Shown here piece by piece: positions 60,244 through 64,000 of a DNA stretch of 64,000 nucleotides (the first letter of the stretch is position 1; each line of letters starts with the position of its first letter). The translations under genes were made by a program, and so were the position numbers. This stretch comes from Lepus europaeus (lineage: Eukaryota > Chordata > Mammalia > Lagomorpha > Leporidae), in assembly GCF_033115175.1 (NCBI RefSeq), contig NC_084850.1, forward strand, positions 102,363,439 to 102,427,438. The letters are read 5' to 3'. The notes under the pieces are model-generated. The model was not told where the DNA came from. It was given only the letters and a program-made list of their open reading frames with translations, and made no database searches.

Positions 60244-60817
60244 TGTGCATCAAAGGATTAATCTTGTCCAAAGAGAGGTTTAGCCCTTTGCCTCTAGCTC
60301 CTGAGAGGTCACCTTCTAAGCCCTTGGAACATACTGCCTGATAAGAGTGTTTCTGTTTCCCAGAGGCCTTGAGCCAAGTCAGATAGCCTCTGCTAACAAT
60401 CTGACTTATGGTGCATGCTTTGGGCCTTGCAGTATCAGTCTGACCTTTGGGATCAGAGACTAAGGTCAGCCATGCAGATGGACAGCTGTGTCTAGGTAGC
60501 TGACACCCAATAAAATCTCTGAAGGCTAAGGCTTGGTGAGCCTTCCTAGTTGACACTACTCTGTGTGTATTATAACTGTGCCTGGGAGAAATAAGCATGG
60601 TTGCATGACTCAAGTTGGAGGGGGTAACTGGAAACTCCTTTCCTGGTCTCTCCTGGACCAAGTTCTATCTATGTGCTAATTTCCTTGGATGATTTTAAAT
60701 CTGTATTCTTTCACTGTAATAAACCATGACTGTGAGTAGAACAGCTTTTCTGAGTTCTGAGTCCTTCTACTGAATTATTGAACCTGAGGGTGGTTCTTGG
60801 GGACCTCTTGAACTGCA
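60244..60817 (+). mobile_element. Solo LTR, 574 bp, in antisense L1
   Basis: TGTGCATC...GAACTGCA with duplication ggtat/ggtac (60239-60243, 60818-60822). A polyadenylation signal (gtaataaacc) lies near 60716. The L1 sequence reads straight across when it is removed. A 5-bp duplication suits an ERVL/MaLR-type element. Confidence 0.75.
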
Positions 60818-61040
60818 GGTACACACTTAGGAGTGAAACTGCTAATTCACATGGTATATCTACATTTAATGTTCTGAAGAACTGCCTAACTCTTTTACAC
60901 AATACCTGTATCATTTTCCATTTCCATCAGCTATGCACAATGGTTCCAGTTTTTCCACATTCTAGACAACAGTGCTTACTATTTGCCTTTCTTGTTATTC
61001 CCAACCTACTGCATATGAAGTAGTATCTCATTGTGGTTCA

Positions 61041-62117
61041 CTTACTTCTAAAGGGGGAAATTTTTCCACATAATTCTGTTGAAACTGCAGAAAATAATTT
61101 TTGAAATACTTTCCAGTAGAGGGAAAATGCTACACTTACACATCCACATTTGTAAGGACAGTTTCTGTGTGATGAGCATTGGACTGAATAGGGTGGCTGG
61201 AATAAAAAACTTGAAAAAGAACATCACAGACTGATTTAGGAATTAAAGCACTTCTTTCTTCTGAACAGAAATATTTTGCTACCTGAAAACAGAAAAGTAT
61301 GCTCTCCTAAGAGCAGATCAAACCTGCCTGGGGCACCAAGGGCCTGGGGCCTACGTCCTCACTGTTTTTTGTCCTGTCACAGGACAGTATCCATTTGGTT
61401 GCCCTTAATCCCCAGTAATTCATGAACAGACAAATGGATGCTGTTAGAACATTTTGATCAAATTTTGTCCCCAGAAACAATGTCATAAATGATCCAAACC
61501 AGCAAAAAAATAGCTTACTTCAGCCACTGTGTACTTAGAAACACTAGCACCAATATCGACCACTGGCCCATCTGATATCTTAACCCTAAGGGTCTACAGG
61601 TCTGAGGAGAGATGTCACTGCAGTATTATTCAACTTTTAACAGACTTCAGGCTTCTGAAGGCAAGGAGCAGACGGTCTTAGAATAATTTTTACTGACAAA
61701 ATTTGAAGCATGTGAGGAAAATAGTAAGGCATTCCTTTTTGGAGGGGAGTATCCTTTTATCTCAACATTTCATTTTATTTTTCCTCCACCAGTACTACCT
61801 CTAATAGTCATTAAGTAGATGTACTTGTTTGCTCACCATTTCCCTATTAGCTGAAGATTTTTGCGTTTTTAAAAAGTTCACTTCCTTCACAAACTCTTTT
61901 TAGCCTAACAGTAAACTCACAGTGACCTACCAATTTATTTTGATTTCAACAGACTTATAAGTGACTTCAGACAGGTCTCTCTACTGTCAAGAGGAATGTA
62001 TCTGAGCCTCAACTGTCTGACGATTCTATTCAGCTTGGTTGGATGAATGCTAGGCCTTTTAATTAGCAAAGTCAGATTGACTCTAGGAAATAATGTGAAC
62101 AATAACAAGTACTACTA
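61041..62117. other. JADE3 intron, no recognisable element
   Basis: Non-SINE sequence; no further JADE3 exon recognised. Confidence 0.5.
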
Positions 62118-62340
62118 AAAGGACCACTGACATTAACTTTCTGTTAGGCACTGTGCTGAGTTCTTTAACACTTTAAGTAGATACTGTCATCTTCTCCATT
62201 TATAGATGGGGAAACTGAGGCACAGAGATGTTAAATACCTTCTCCAAGATTGCACTAAGTACTGAAAGGTGAAACCAAGATTTGAATCCCAGGAGTCTAT
62301 CTCCAAAGGCCATATTCTTAACTACTCTTCTTTATTTCCC
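62118..62340 (+). mobile_element. MIR
   Basis: actgtgctgagttctttaac, then gatggggaaactgaggcaca and ttgaatcccaggagtc: the MIR core and 3' region. Confidence 0.85.
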
Positions 62341-62639
62341 TTCAGAGAAGACCTAAAGCATCTGGATTTAGGTTAAATGGGGCTTGAATAGAAGATATAG
62401 AAGGATCCTAAGGGAATTCTGGAAGGCTGGCCGTTAGAGTGAGAGTGTCCAGGGTCTAGTCAAAGTTCAGAGCTGCCTGGCATACCTGATCTGAACCCAG
62501 ACTTTAGGATCTGTTCCAAGATTACAGAGAAGCCTGTTTATGTGTGGTCCCATGAGCTACGAATGGTTTTACATTTTTAAATGGTGAAAAAAAAACCAAA
62601 AGAATATTTTGTGATATGAAAATTATATGAAATTTAAAT

Positions 62640-62822
62640 TTTAGAGTCTATAAATAGTTTTATTGGCACACAGATGTTCATTTGTTTAAGTATTGTCTAT
62701 GGCTGCCTTCACACTACAAAAGAAGGGTTGAGTAGTCATGACAGAGACAGTATGGCCCCCTCAGCCCCAAAATATTTACTATTCAGCCATTTATCAAAAA
62801 ATTTGCCAACCACTGCTCTAAC
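62640..62822 (+). mobile_element. hAT-type DNA transposon fossil
   Basis: agagtctataaatagtttta, tattgtctatggctgccttc, gccaaccactgctct resemble a widespread mammalian hAT-class element; family name uncertain. Confidence 0.55.
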
Positions 62823-62829
62823 CAATCAG

Positions 62830-63850
62830 GCCCCTAAATAATCTCTTTGACCTTCTCTTTTCACACACACCATTCCAGCCTCACTGGTCTCTTTCCTGTC
62901 TCTCAAAATGGCCAGACACATTTCTATCTTAGGACCTTCACAATGGCTGTTCCTCTGCCTGGAATCCTTCTATCCTTCTATCCTAAAATTTGCATAGCCC
63001 CTTTTCTATTTCTTAAATTTATTTTTAAATTTTGGATTAACATGTGTTACTGCACATTTTTAAAGGGTATAATGCAATATTTTAACACACATACATAGCT
63101 TAAACTGACCAGAATAGGTAATCAACTTTCCAATTTCCTTATCTTTTCTTTGTGTTTAGAGCCTACCAGCTCTTCTGTTCTTTTTTTTTTTTTTTGACAG
63201 GTAGAGTTACAGACAGAGAGACAGAGAGAAAGGTTCTCCTTCCGTTGGTTCACCCCCAAAATGGCTGCTACAGCTGGCGCTGCGCCGATTCGAAGCCAGA
63301 AGCCAGGTGCTTCTTCCTGGTTTCCCATGTGGGTGCAGGGGCCCAAGGACTTAGGCCATTCTCCACTGCCTTCCCGGGGCCACAGCAGAGAGCTGGACTG
63401 GAAGAGGAGCAACCGGGACTAGTACCCAGCACCCACATGGGATGCCGGAACCGCAGGTGGAGGATTAACCAAGTGAGCCACGGCACCGGCCTCTCTTCTG
63501 TTCTTTACATAGAATATAATACAACAGCATGAGCCATAGTCACTCCACTATGCTGCAAAACACCAGAACCTGTTACATTCACCTTCTCTTGCCTTCAAGT
63601 CTTTGCTGAAATTTTACTTCCACAGTGAGTCCTACCCTGACCACTCTATTTAAACCGTTAACTTGGGCTTCTGCCTCACATTCCCTTCCTTAACATACTC
63701 TGTATCTTTACCTTTCTATAGCACTTAGCATCCTCTAACAATGCTGTTAATATTTACTGTTTATTGTTTATTTCTCCCAACTAAAATGTAAGCTCCATGG
63801 TACAAGATTCTCCTTTGGTTCATCAATAGGCTCAAAGCCTGGCATACAAT
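62830..63850 (-). mobile_element. L2-like LINE fossil in two pieces
   Basis: 62830-63010 (tggctgttcctctgcctgga) and 63585-63850 (ccctgaccactctatttaaa; aaaatgtaagctccatgg). Another old LINE-like piece (63011-63179, 63494-63584) and a CSINE sit between them. Confidence 0.6.
63180..63492 (-). mobile_element. CSINE, minus
   Basis: T-run gacaggtagagttac to gccacggcaccggcc; duplication ctcttctgttcttt on both sides (about 63171, 63493). Confidence 0.94.
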
Positions 63851-64000
63851 TAGACATAAATATTTGTAGCATAAATGTAATTTCTTAAAAGAAAAATTTA
63901 TGGGTTTCAATTTGGCAAGACCAAAACGAAGAATTTAAACTCTAAGTAATGACAATGAGAAAACTGCCATGAAAATGAGGAATCTCCTCCAGAATGTTTC

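Larger units (their letters stand above)
59830..61040 (-). mobile_element. Antisense L1 3' region split by solo LTR
   Basis: Pieces 59830-60243 and 60818-61040: tatgactggaatcatatacc, actttttggctattataaaa, then taggagtgaaactgctaatt, gaagaactgcctaactcttt; typical reverse-complement L1M 3' sequence. Confidence 0.72.

Noticed and set aside
55540-64000. Search for the preceding JADE3 exon (LKTGACIQ-type ending)
   Set aside because: No matching exon with splice sites was seen on the minus strand. The upstream exons are presumed to lie beyond the window.

Overview
This is a mammalian, almost certainly lagomorph, genomic window; the European rabbit is the best guess. About 70 pieces of the tRNA-derived C-repeat SINE (CSINE) family, which is lagomorph-specific, are scattered through it. 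Two L1 3' ends have the long 3' UTR and G-rich polypurine tract of rabbit L1. There are no bacterial operons. Two protein-coding genes are present, both on the minus strand, in the order JADE3 then RGN. This matches the human Xp11.3 neighbourhood, so the window is inferred to be X-linked.

Right part (about 47.4-64 kb): the last three coding exons of JADE3, a PHD-finger scaffold of the HBO1/KAT7 histone acetyltransferase complexes, encode the final 499 residues. The rest of the gene lies beyond the right edge, and 55.5-64 kb is intron. That intron holds CSINEs, a solo LTR inside an antisense L1, MIR, L2 and hAT-type fossils. A CSINE-free island (47.4-53.66 kb) surrounds the last two exons and the presumed 3' UTR.

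Middle (about 29-47.4 kb): intergenic DNA, almost entirely repeats: CSINEs, a broken antisense L1, a rabbit-type L1 3' end, a second solo LTR, copies of a palindromic mariner-like element, and two blocks I could not classify.

Left part (about 9.1-29.1 kb): the complete coding sequence of RGN (regucalcin/SMP30/gluconolactonase), six coding exons joining in frame to 299 codons plus stop, including a 51-nt last coding exon. A CpG-rich segment at 28.6-29.1 kb is the likely promoter. The 10.4-kb intron contains a SUB1/PC4 processed pseudogene broken by several CSINEs, an MLT1-like LTR and one strong CTCF-type motif. A second CTCF-type motif lies just past the RGN 3' end, in convergent orientation.

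Far left (1-8.95 kb): old L1/HAL1 sequence repeatedly interrupted by SINEs, a rabbit L1 3' end and a palindromic MITE, giving three- and four-level nests readable from target-site duplications.

I found no undescribed multi-gene system. What is new here is mostly insertion history and a few candidate regulatory sites. Repeat family names come from recognition of consensus features, not from a search.
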